The notes under the pieces: generated by a model | The model's database searches: none | The model's input: only the letters and a program-made list of their open reading frames with translations | What the model was told of the DNA's origin: nothing | Source of the DNA: Spirochaetes bacterium RBG_16_49_21 | GTDB lineage: Bacteria; Spirochaetota; UBA4802; UBA5550 | Direction of reading: 5' to 3' | NCBI GenBank assembly: GCA_001829495.1 | Contig: MIBJ01000065.1 | Location: 1 to 54,826, forward strand | Length of the DNA: 54,826 nt | Position numbers and translations under genes: made by a program | Shown here: piece after piece, positions 7,185 to 14,784 of the stretch | Numbering within the stretch: position 1 is the first letter of the stretch | Layout: each line of letters starts with the position of its first letter

Positions 7185-8146
7185 AATATCGTAATCTGGT
7201 TATTTCGTCGGCCCCTCATATTCATGAGGGGAGAAGTTACTCCGGGGCAATGTATACCTTTATCATCGCCCTGCTTCCGGCAGTGATTTTCGCGATCAGC
7301 CGCTACGGCATGGATGCGGCCCGGGTCATTGCGGTGTCGATTGCATCGGCGATGGCCAGCGAGTATATCATACAAAAATTATTCAGGAAGCCGGTTGCCA
7401 TCAATGACGGGAACGCCCTGCTGATGGGGCTCCTCATGGCCTTCATACTGCCTCCCAGCGTTCCCTGGTGGCTTATCGTCGTGGGCTGCTTTTTTTCCAT
7501 ACTCGTGGGCAAGCAGATTTTCGGGGGCAGGGGCGGCAACACCTTCCACCCGGTGCTTCTGGGGTGGGTGACGCTCAGGTTTTCATGGGCCGATTACATT
7601 AATTATAGTTACGGAGCGATAAACTACACCCTCAATTTTTCCGTGGAGTACCCGCTGCACGTATTGAAAAAATCGGGCGCCGCGGCTGTATCGGGGCTTA
7701 ATTATTTGGATCTATTTTTGGGCAATCAGGTCGGCGGAACGGGGGCTTCGGCCGTGTTATTGATTCTCATCGGCGGCCTTTTCCTTATCGCGCGCGGAGT
7801 CATCTCCTGGAGAATACCCTTCTCATATCTTGCCGGCGTTGCCGCCACCGCCTCGGTTTTCTGGCTGGCCGACAGCGCTAAATACGCGGATCCCCTTTTT
7901 CATATTGTCGTGGGGAATGTCATGATCGGGGCGTTCTTTTTCGCGACCGATTATTCAAGTTCGCCTGCCAATAAAACAGCCATGCTCATCTTCGGCTTCG
8001 GATGCGGTCTGTTTACCGTCCTTTTCAGGATATTGAGCAATAATCCGAATGGAGTATTTTTCGCCATACTTTTTATGAATATCCTGTTTCCGTTGCTGGA
8101 TAAAATCAGGCCGGCGGTTCCGGGAAAAGTAATGAAGGAAGCATAA
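7166..8146 (+). CDS. rnfD: RnfD membrane subunit with altered flavinylation motif
   Basis: 326 residues, about nine to ten hydrophobic helices, Shine-Dalgarno GGAGAAGGG inside the end of rnfC. Family landmarks: SSAPHIHEG at the N-terminus, NDGNALLMGLLMAFILPP, FGGRGGNTFHPVLLGW, and ISWRIPFSYLAG. RnfD/NqrB normally carry FMN on the Thr of an SGAT motif placed before a LxLFLGN segment. Here the aligned stretch is SGAA (residues 170-173) before YLDLFLGNQVGG, so the acceptor Thr is replaced by Ala. The subunit forms part of the membrane ion-translocating core with RnfA and RnfE. Confidence 0.93.
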   Translation: MPSSEIKYRNLVISSAPHIHEGRSYSGAMYTFIIALLPAVIFAISRYGMDAARVIAVSIASAMASEYIIQKLFRKPVAINDGNALLMGLLMAFILPPSVPWWLIVVGCFFSILVGKQIFGGRGGNTFHPVLLGWVTLRFSWADYINYSYGAINYTLNFSVEYPLHVLKKSGAAAVSGLNYLDLFLGNQVGGTGASAVLLILIGGLFLIARGVISWRIPFSYLAGVAATASVFWLADSAKYADPLFHIVVGNVMIGAFFFATDYSSSPANKTAMLIFGFGCGLFTVLFRILSNNPNGVFFAILFMNILFPLLDKIRPAVPGKVMKEA

Positions 8147-8152
8147 GGGGCC

Positions 8153-8731
8153 ATGAAGGAATATATAGAATATATAAAAATGATCGTTGTATTATCGACA
8201 ATCAGCGCGGTATGCGGATTCGGGCTTGCTGCAATCAGCGCCTTTACCAAAGAGCGCATTGAGGAGCAGAAGCTCCTCAATGTCGAGGGTCCTACGGTCA
8301 AAAAAATATTGGCCGGCTCGACCAACGACCTCATCAAGGACAGAAAAGAGATAGTCATAAACAAGCAGAAATATATCGTCTTTATCGGGAAGAAGAACGG
8401 CGCGCCATGGGCGCTGGCCTATACAACGGACGGCACCGGTTTCGGCGGGGAAATGAGCGTCATGATCGGATTCGATCTTATCAATGATACTCTTGCCGGT
8501 GTCGGAATCACCTCCCATAAGGAGACCCCGGGCGTGGGCTCACGGGTAACTGAAGATTCTTTCACCAAAACATTCAAGGACAAGGGACTGAATGCGGTTT
8601 TCAAAATAAAGGCGGACGGCGGCGTGATCGACGCGGTAACCGGCGCGACCGTATCATCCAGAGGGGTATGCGGGGCCGTGCAGAAGGGAGTGCCCCTTTA
8701 TCAAGACATCAAGAAACAGGTTTTAAAGTAG
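8153..8731 (+). CDS. rnfG: RnfG, covalent-flavin subunit
   Basis: 192 residues with one N-terminal transmembrane anchor (MIVVLSTISAVCGFGLAAISA) and a periplasmic FMN-binding domain. The flavinylation motif is intact, DAVTGATVSSRGV near 162-174, with Thr of TGAT as the expected ApbE target. SHKETPGVGSR near 122 is also typical. ATG 8153 follows AAGGGG closely, six bases after rnfD. RnfG passes electrons on the outer face of the membrane and would be the most likely donor to a periplasmic cytochrome c. Confidence 0.94.
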   Translation: MKEYIEYIKMIVVLSTISAVCGFGLAAISAFTKERIEEQKLLNVEGPTVKKILAGSTNDLIKDRKEIVINKQKYIVFIGKKNGAPWALAYTTDGTGFGGEMSVMIGFDLINDTLAGVGITSHKETPGVGSRVTEDSFTKTFKDKGLNAVFKIKADGGVIDAVTGATVSSRGVCGAVQKGVPLYQDIKKQVLK

Positions 8732-8743
8732 GGGGAGAAGGAA

Positions 8744-9346
8744 ATGGCGTCAATTGCTCAAGAGTTTACGAAGGGTTTCTGGAAGGAGATTCCCCCTTTC
8801 CGGCTTGTTCTGGGGATCTGCGCCGCCCTGGCGGTGACCAAATCGTTAGTAGACGGCTTTGGCATGGGGATTGCCTTAATATTCGTGCTGGTCTGCTCGA
8901 ATATTATCATCTCAATGCTCAGGAAGGTGATCCCGAAAAAGGTCCGCCTCGCGTGCTATATCGTCATTATTGCGACATTTGTCGTTATTGTGGAATTGAT
9001 TACCCAGGCTTACGTGTACAGCTTGTACGAAGCATTGGGCATATTTATCCCCCTCATCGTGGTAAACTGCATCATCCTTGGGAGAGCTGAGGCATTCGCC
9101 TCGAAGAAGTCCGTGCTCCGCTCGGCGTTGGACGGCCTGGGAATAGGTGCCGGATACACGCTGGCTCTTGTATTCCTCGGCGCGCTTCGTGAAATTCTGG
9201 GGAGGGGCACCCTGTTCGCGGGGAGCCAGTACGTTATTAACCTATTCGGGCCGTCGTTCAAGCCGTATGCCTTTATGGTCGAGGCCCCGGGAGCCTTTGT
9301 CTGCCTCGGTCTTTTACTGGGAATTATGAACGTGTTAGGAGATTAA
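8744..9346 (+). CDS. rnfE: RnfE membrane subunit
   Basis: 200 residues with six predicted helices and a good Shine-Dalgarno (GGGGGAGAAGG). The family motifs FTKGFWKEIPPFRLVLGICAAL at the start, Cys in FVLVCSNII, and IPLIVVNCIILGRAEAFAS are present. In Rnf/Nqr the paired half-helix Cys residues of RnfA and RnfE bind a 2Fe-2S cluster in the membrane; both Cys are conserved here. The stop overlaps the following rnfA start region. Confidence 0.95.
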   Translation: MASIAQEFTKGFWKEIPPFRLVLGICAALAVTKSLVDGFGMGIALIFVLVCSNIIISMLRKVIPKKVRLACYIVIIATFVVIVELITQAYVYSLYEALGIFIPLIVVNCIILGRAEAFASKKSVLRSALDGLGIGAGYTLALVFLGALREILGRGTLFAGSQYVINLFGPSFKPYAFMVEAPGAFVCLGLLLGIMNVLGD

Positions 9347-9348
9347 TG

Positions 9349-9942
9349 ATGGAATATGTAGTACTCGTAATTACCGCCATTCTGATAAAGAATATCCTCC
9401 TGGCTGAATACCTGGGCAACTGCCCGTTCATCGGGACTTCGAAGAAGATGAGCACCGCAATCGGGATGGGAATGGCGGTCATTTTTACCATAGCCCTTGC
9501 CGGCGCCCTCACCTGGGCCATTCAGAAGTATGCGCTTAATCCCCTGAATCTCGGCTACCTGCAGACGATCGTTTTTATTCTGGTCATCGCCGCGCTGGTT
9601 CAGCTCGTGGAGTTTTTCCTGAAAAAATCCGTCCCTCCGCTGTACAAGGCGCTGGGCATATTCCTTCCCCTGATTACGACGAACTGCGCGGTGCTCGGCA
9701 TCGCCGTCCTGAATATTCGGCGGGATTATAATTTTTTAGAGATGCTGGTATTTTCAATAGCGGGCTCCACGGGTTTTTCACTGGCTCTTATTCTCATGAC
9801 GGGTATACGGGAGCGCTATGAGATAACGGATATTCCGCGTCCCCTGCAGGGCACGGCGATCAGCCTTATTACCGCCGGTCTGATGGCGATGGCGTTCCTG
9901 GGCTTCTCGGGCGTTGACACCGCGCTGAAGGCATTGCAGTGA
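9349..9942 (+). CDS. rnfA: RnfA membrane subunit
   Basis: 197 residues from the second of two consecutive ATGs (9346 and 9349); the second has better spacing from GGAG. Six helices, homologous to RnfE but inverted in topology. Conserved Cys lie in YLGNCPFIGTSKK and LITTNCAVLGIAV, the predicted intramembrane 2Fe-2S ligands together with RnfE. Followed 18 bases later by rnfB, completing a CDGEAB order. Confidence 0.95.
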   Translation: MEYVVLVITAILIKNILLAEYLGNCPFIGTSKKMSTAIGMGMAVIFTIALAGALTWAIQKYALNPLNLGYLQTIVFILVIAALVQLVEFFLKKSVPPLYKALGIFLPLITTNCAVLGIAVLNIRRDYNFLEMLVFSIAGSTGFSLALILMTGIRERYEITDIPRPLQGTAISLITAGLMAMAFLGFSGVDTALKALQ

Positions 9943-9960
9943 TTGTAAGGATATATTGAT

Positions 9961-12003
9961 ATGCTGACGACAACATTATTTCTTCTCGGTCTCGGATTCG
10001 GCTCTGCGGTCATGCTGGCGATCGCGTCAAAGGTATTTTACGTGTGGGAGGACCCTAAAGTAGCGGTGGTTGAAGAAACGCTCCTCGGCGCCAACTGCGG
10101 CGGGTGCGGCTATCCGGGATGTTCCGCTGCTGCCGCTGCCCTGGTTGCCGGAAAGGCCGGGGCGAACGTGTGCGTGGCAGGCGGGTATGAGGTCGCCCTG
10201 AAGATCGCAGCGATTATGGGACAGGAGGTCGAGCTAAAGGAGCCGGAGATCGCCTATTCGAGCTGTCGCTATAACCTGGTGGAGGCCGATACCCGTTTCA
10301 TTTATTCCGGCGTGCACGATTGCCGCGCAGCCGCCCTGTACGGTGGCGGGCCCAAGGAATGCCCCATCGGGTGCATCGGGATGGGCACCTGTTATCGCGC
10401 CTGTCCCTTCGGCGCCATATCCATGAGCGATTACGGCCTGCCCGTGTTTGACCGGAAGAAGTGCAGAAGCTGCGGCATCTGCGTCGAGGTCTGCCCCAAG
10501 GATATCATCTATCTTTCATCCACAACCACCCGCATGACCGGCGACTTCCGTACCGATGAATGCACAACTCCCTGCCAGCGGGCGTGTCCGAGCGGCATCA
10601 ATATACCGGCTTATATCAGGCAGATTTCGATGGGCAATTACGAGGAGGCGATCCGAATCATCAAGGAGCGGTGCCCCCTGCCGCTTATCGTCGGCAGGAT
10701 ATGCCCGGCGCCGTGCGAAATGGATTGTCGTCGGACCCTGGTGGACCAGTCGGTCGGCATCAATAGCCTGAAGCGCTTTGTTGCGGATTATGAAATGGAG
10801 AGCGGCAAGCGAATCTATCCCTTCCGGGCGCCGGAAAACGACAAGAGGGTTGCCGTAATCGGCGGCGGCGCCCAGGGCCTCTCCGCTGCCTACTACCTTG
10901 CCTGTCTGGGACATAAACCGACGATTTTTGAATCCGCCGGCCGGCTCGGCGGCATTTTGAGGTACGTTATTCCAGAGTCCCGGCTTCCGGAGAAGGTCGT
11001 AGACTGGGAGATAGAGGGTGTACTGGCCGCCGGAGCCGAGGCTAAAACCGGAAAAACTATCGGTAAAGATTTTACCATCAACTCGCTTTTACGCGACGGA
11101 TATGGTGCCGTTGCCTTCGCAACAGGAGGTATAGACAGCAGGCAGATAATGCACGGGAGGGGCGATGTCGTTCAATCCATCCCCGGTATATACACCCTCA
11201 TCGATTTTCTTACCGTATTTTCAAGGCAGGAGAATTTCAGAACCGGAGGAACCGTCTACATCTTCGGCGGCGGAAATTCAACTCTGGAAGCGGCCCGGAT
11301 CTGCTCGGGCAAGGGCGGGAAAAAGATCACCATCATCTATCCCTTCAAGAAACAGGATATGGTGTCCCGGGGAATTAAGGTGGATGCGGCCGGGCGTGAG
11401 GGAATACAATTTTTGTTCGAGACGGTAATCTGCGGCATCTCCGGAACCGGAGAAGAGCTGACCGGTTTGAGCCTGATAAAAGAGGATTGCTCGGTTGAAG
11501 AGGTCGCCGCCGACACATTGATCGCGGCGACCGGCCGTATTTCAGATTTGATTTTCGTACGGCCCGGCAATGAAGATTCCCGGCCCGATGCATGGACTAC
11601 CCTTGCGTCATATGCAATGAATCCCGATAATCGCTACGATGATATTTTTAATCTCAATGAGAACGGGGTGTTTAACGACAACCTTGCGGTCATACGATCC
11701 ATTGCCAAGGGCAGGAGAATGGTGCGGGCCCTGCACCTGTTTCTGAACGGCAAGGAACTTGAGCCGCAGATTAATCAAATTAAAAAGTGGATGAAGATAC
11801 TTAACACAAAGAACATCAGGGGAGTGAATACCAATAAGCGGAATATCATGCAGTCGAATCTGACGGCGGCCAGTTATTGCGATCCGGATGTGCTCTTCAA
11901 CTCAATGGAGATTGGAAGCGGTTTCTCCGAGGGCGCGGCAACTCAAGAGGCCGGGCGGTGTCTTGACTGCGGCTTAGTCTGCTATAAGAAATCCGCGTCG
12001 TGA
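9961..12003 (+). CDS. rnfB: RnfB fused to a GltD/NfnB-like FAD-pyridine nucleotide oxidoreductase
   Basis: 680 residues. Residues 1-190 are RnfB: an N-terminal helix, the CGGCGYPGC cluster motif (46-54), then CPIGCIGMGTCYRACP and CRSCGICVEVCP 4Fe-4S motifs. Residues ~197-680 are GltD-like: an N-terminal CTTPCQRACPSG...GRICPAPCEMDCRR FeS segment, an FAD Rossmann motif GGGAQGLSAA (301-310), a second Rossmann motif GGGNSTLEAA (436-445), and a closing EAGRCLDCGLVC. RnfB normally accepts electrons from ferredoxin. The extra domain could add a pyridine-nucleotide or other flavin site, although the usual NADPH-binding YRR is YPF here. The reading frame is continuous across the junction, so the fusion is real and not a frameshift artefact. 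Confidence 0.9.
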   Translation: MLTTTLFLLGLGFGSAVMLAIASKVFYVWEDPKVAVVEETLLGANCGGCGYPGCSAAAAALVAGKAGANVCVAGGYEVALKIAAIMGQEVELKEPEIAYSSCRYNLVEADTRFIYSGVHDCRAAALYGGGPKECPIGCIGMGTCYRACPFGAISMSDYGLPVFDRKKCRSCGICVEVCPKDIIYLSSTTTRMTGDFRTDECTTPCQRACPSGINIPAYIRQISMGNYEEAIRIIKERCPLPLIVGRICPAPCEMDCRRTLVDQSVGINSLKRFVADYEMESGKRIYPFRAPENDKRVAVIGGGAQGLSAAYYLACLGHKPTIFESAGRLGGILRYVIPESRLPEKVVDWEIEGVLAAGAEAKTGKTIGKDFTINSLLRDGYGAVAFATGGIDSRQIMHGRGDVVQSIPGIYTLIDFLTVFSRQENFRTGGTVYIFGGGNSTLEAARICSGKGGKKITIIYPFKKQDMVSRGIKVDAAGREGIQFLFETVICGISGTGEELTGLSLIKEDCSVEEVAADTLIAATGRISDLIFVRPGNEDSRPDAWTTLASYAMNPDNRYDDIFNLNENGVFNDNLAVIRSIAKGRRMVRALHLFLNGKELEPQINQIKKWMKILNTKNIRGVNTNKRNIMQSNLTAASYCDPDVLFNSMEIGSGFSEGAATQEAGRCLDCGLVCYKKSAS

Positions 12004-12046
12004 AGTCGAATGATGGTATATCATTATGCTGCAAGGGAGAATTTGA

Positions 12047-12559
12047 ATGAACCCGTATCAGATAGCGAAAGAATATAATGCGTTTTTACAGAATGAGAGC
12101 CTGACTGAATTTAAGGATAAAATCGATTCAATACTTGAGGATTATCGCGAAAGGAGGGGAGGGCTCATTCCCGTTCTCCAGCAGGTACAGGAGTATCTGA
12201 AATTTCTTCCTCCCGTTGTTCAAAATTATGTCGCTCTCGGTCTGGGGGTTCCCTCGTCCGATGTCTACGGCGTGGTTTCATTCTACTCGTTTTTTTCCAT
12301 GAAACCGAGAGGCAGACATCTGGTGCGGACATGCCTGGGAACGGCATGTTATGTCAAGGGAATACAGAAGGTAATTGATAAAATCGAGAGGGGATTTGAC
12401 GTGACAATGGGGGGCACGACAAAAGACCGGCGGTTTACTCTTCAGGGAGTCCGCTGTCTGGGCGCGTGCGGTCTTGCGCCCGTTGTAGTGGTTGACGAAA
12501 ACACCCTCGGCCAGGTTGATCATGCCAAGATCGTCAAGATGCTGGAAAAATACGAATGA
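12047..12559 (+). CDS. NuoE-like 2Fe-2S subunit (HndA type)
   Basis: 170 residues, with AGGGAG before ATG 12047. The N-terminal helical bundle (LIPVLQQVQEYLKFLPPVVQ) precedes a thioredoxin-fold 2Fe-2S domain with all four Cys: CLGTAC and CLGACG. It normally docks on a NuoF-type flavoprotein and serves NAD-linked hydrogenases or formate dehydrogenases. It starts 44 bases after rnfB and precedes HndB- and NuoF-like genes, so it is probably co-transcribed with rnf. Confidence 0.92.
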   Translation: MNPYQIAKEYNAFLQNESLTEFKDKIDSILEDYRERRGGLIPVLQQVQEYLKFLPPVVQNYVALGLGVPSSDVYGVVSFYSFFSMKPRGRHLVRTCLGTACYVKGIQKVIDKIERGFDVTMGGTTKDRRFTLQGVRCLGACGLAPVVVVDENTLGQVDHAKIVKMLEKYE

Positions 12560-12575
12560 CCGGATGAGGCAAACT

Positions 12576-12959
12576 ATGGCAAAATTAAAAATAGACGATC
12601 TCAAGAAGATCAAAGAGAAGGTGCAGGGAACCATAGCCATCCGGGATGGGTCGCATCGGGCGAAGATAACCGTGCACATGGGAACCTGCGGGATTGCGGC
12701 CGGGGCGCGTACAATCCTGAATGCCTTTATGGATGAAGTCAACCGGCGCGGCGTGACGGACGTGATATTGACGACCTCCGGCTGCGCAGGCTTGTGCAGC
12801 AAGGAGCCCATGGCGACCGTGGAGGTGAGGGGAGCGGCGCCGGTAAAATATATAGAGCTTGATGAGGAAAAAGCAAAAAGGATATTTGCGGATCATGTCA
12901 TGGATGAAAAGCCGGTCATAGAATTTGCTCTCGTGCAGGGCAGCGAAACAACGTACTAA
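12576..12959 (+). CDS. HndB-like thioredoxin-fold FeS protein
   Basis: 127 residues from ATG 12576 (GAGG upstream); longer frames upstream overlap the NuoE-like gene and are not needed. The fold pattern VHMGTCGIAAGARTIL...TTSGCAGLCSKEPM matches the HndB family of small 2Fe-2S ferredoxin-like proteins found between HndA and HndC in NADP-reducing or bifurcating hydrogenase operons. Three Cys are visible in the motif region, as is usual for HndB. Likely an electron-transfer subunit of the same complex. Confidence 0.88.
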   Translation: MAKLKIDDLKKIKEKVQGTIAIRDGSHRAKITVHMGTCGIAAGARTILNAFMDEVNRRGVTDVILTTSGCAGLCSKEPMATVEVRGAAPVKYIELDEEKAKRIFADHVMDEKPVIEFALVQGSETTY

Positions 12960-12969
12960 GGTTTTTTTA

Positions 12970-14766
12970 ATGGGAAAAGTTTACAGAACACATATTCTGG
13001 TTTGCGCGGGCACCGGGTGCGTCGCGTCCGGGTCATTGAAGGTTCGTGATAAAATGATTTCCGAGATAGAACGGCACGGGCTGAAAGATGAGGTTATGGT
13101 TGCCTCCACGGGGTGCAACGGCTTTTGCGCCGCCGGTCCGATTACGATCGTTCACCCTGAAGGAATATTTTATAAGCGGTTGAATGTCGATGACGTGCCG
13201 TTTTTCATTGAAGAGCTGCTGATTAAGGGACGCACGGTAAAGAAACACCTCTTTACCGAAGAACAGCGGAACGAGCAGATTCCGATAATGAACGATATCG
13301 GCTTCTTCAAGAACCAGGTACTGGTGGTGTTGAAAAACAGGGCCCTTATCGATCCGGACGTTATCGACGAGTATATCGGACGGGACGGCTATCTTCCCAC
13401 CTCCAAGGCATTGCTGGAGATGACGCCGGATCAGATAGTCGAAGAGGTTTTAACGTCGGGCCTGCGCGGCCGGGGCGGCGCCGGATTTTCCACCGGAATG
13501 AAGTGGAAGTTCTGCAAGGAGGCAAAGGGAGAGGTCAAGTACATCCTGTGCAATGCCGATGAAGGGGACCCGGGCGCCTTTATGGACCGGTCGGTCCTTG
13601 AAAGCGATCCCCATGCCGTTCTTGAAGGAATGATTATCGGCGGTAAGGCCATTGGCGCTCATAAGGGATATATCTATGTCCGCGCCGAGTATCCCCTGGC
13701 GATACAGCGGCTTAATACCGCCATCGGTCAGGCACGTGATTACGGGCTGCTGGGGGAGAACATCTTCGGCAGCGGTTTCGATTTTGATATAGAGCTCTAT
13801 TACGGCGCCGGTGCTTTCGTATGCGGAGAGGAAACGGCGCTGATGCAGTCCATAGAGGGAAAACGAGGCATGCCGCGGCCGCGGCCTCCATTCCCCGCAC
13901 ACAAGGGATTGTGGGCAAAGCCGACGGTTTTGAATAACGTTGAAACCTTCGCCAACATTCCACAAATAATCATGCGCGGCGGCGCCTGGTTCGCAAGCCT
14001 GGGGACCGAAACGAGCAAGGGTACCAAGGTGTTCGCCCTTACCGGCGATGTGACCAACATCGGCCTGATAGAAGTGCCCATGGGAATAACCCTGCGCCAG
14101 ATCGTGTACGATATCGGCGGCGGAATAAAGAATGATAAGGGGCTCAAGGCGATACAGATAGGAGGTCCCTCGGGGGGCTGCCTTCCGGCGAGCATAATAG
14201 ATACGCCCGTGGACTATGAGTCCATCGTCAAGACCGGCGCTATTGTCGGTTCCGGCGGCATGGTCGTCATGGACGAGGGCAACTGCATGGTTGACATAGC
14301 AAAATTCTTTCTGGGATTCACCGCTGAGGAGTCGTGCGGTAAATGCACGCCCTGCCGGGTGGGGACGGCTATCCTCCTTGAAAAGCTGACCGATATATCG
14401 GAGGGGAGGGGCAAGGACGGCGATATCGAGATCCTCGAAACCGTTGGGCGGAATATAATCTCCTCCTCCCTCTGCGGGCTCGGCCAGACGGCCCCTAATC
14501 CGATATTGACGACCATACGCTATTTCCGGGACGAGTATGAAGCCCATATCTATGATAAGAAATGTCCGGCCAAGAGGTGCAAGGCGCTGATAACCTTTGC
14601 CATCGATCCGGAAAAATGCACGGGATGCACGCTCTGCAAGCGCAACTGTCCGCAGCAGTGTATTTCCGGAGAGAAGAAGATGCCCCATACCATCGACCAG
14701 TCGCTGTGTATACGCTGCAGTCTGTGCTATGACTCGTGCAAGTTTGACGCTATCACGGTTGCATGA
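12970..14766 (+). CDS. NuoF-like NADH/FMN flavoprotein with extra FeS domains (HndC type)
   Basis: 598 residues from ATG 12970. Domain order: N-terminal thioredoxin-like 2Fe-2S domain (CAGTGCVASG...STGCNGFC, residues ~10-60); NuoF FMN/NADH core with GLRGRGGAGFSTGMKWKFC and CNADEGDPGAFMDRSVLE; the 4Fe-4S motif ESCGKCTPCRVGT; SSLCGLGQTAPNP; and a C-terminal 2x4Fe-4S ferredoxin domain (CTGCTLCKRNCP, CIRCSLCYDSC). All nucleotide-binding motifs that RnfC lacks are intact here. It is the diaphorase of NAD-linked, often electron-bifurcating, hydrogenase/formate dehydrogenase complexes; its catalytic partner is the next gene. Confidence 0.93.
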   Translation: MGKVYRTHILVCAGTGCVASGSLKVRDKMISEIERHGLKDEVMVASTGCNGFCAAGPITIVHPEGIFYKRLNVDDVPFFIEELLIKGRTVKKHLFTEEQRNEQIPIMNDIGFFKNQVLVVLKNRALIDPDVIDEYIGRDGYLPTSKALLEMTPDQIVEEVLTSGLRGRGGAGFSTGMKWKFCKEAKGEVKYILCNADEGDPGAFMDRSVLESDPHAVLEGMIIGGKAIGAHKGYIYVRAEYPLAIQRLNTAIGQARDYGLLGENIFGSGFDFDIELYYGAGAFVCGEETALMQSIEGKRGMPRPRPPFPAHKGLWAKPTVLNNVETFANIPQIIMRGGAWFASLGTETSKGTKVFALTGDVTNIGLIEVPMGITLRQIVYDIGGGIKNDKGLKAIQIGGPSGGCLPASIIDTPVDYESIVKTGAIVGSGGMVVMDEGNCMVDIAKFFLGFTAEESCGKCTPCRVGTAILLEKLTDISEGRGKDGDIEILETVGRNIISSSLCGLGQTAPNPILTTIRYFRDEYEAHIYDKKCPAKRCKALITFAIDPEKCTGCTLCKRNCPQQCISGEKKMPHTIDQSLCIRCSLCYDSCKFDAITVA

Positions 14767-14784
14767 TGCGAGAGAAGGTAAACA

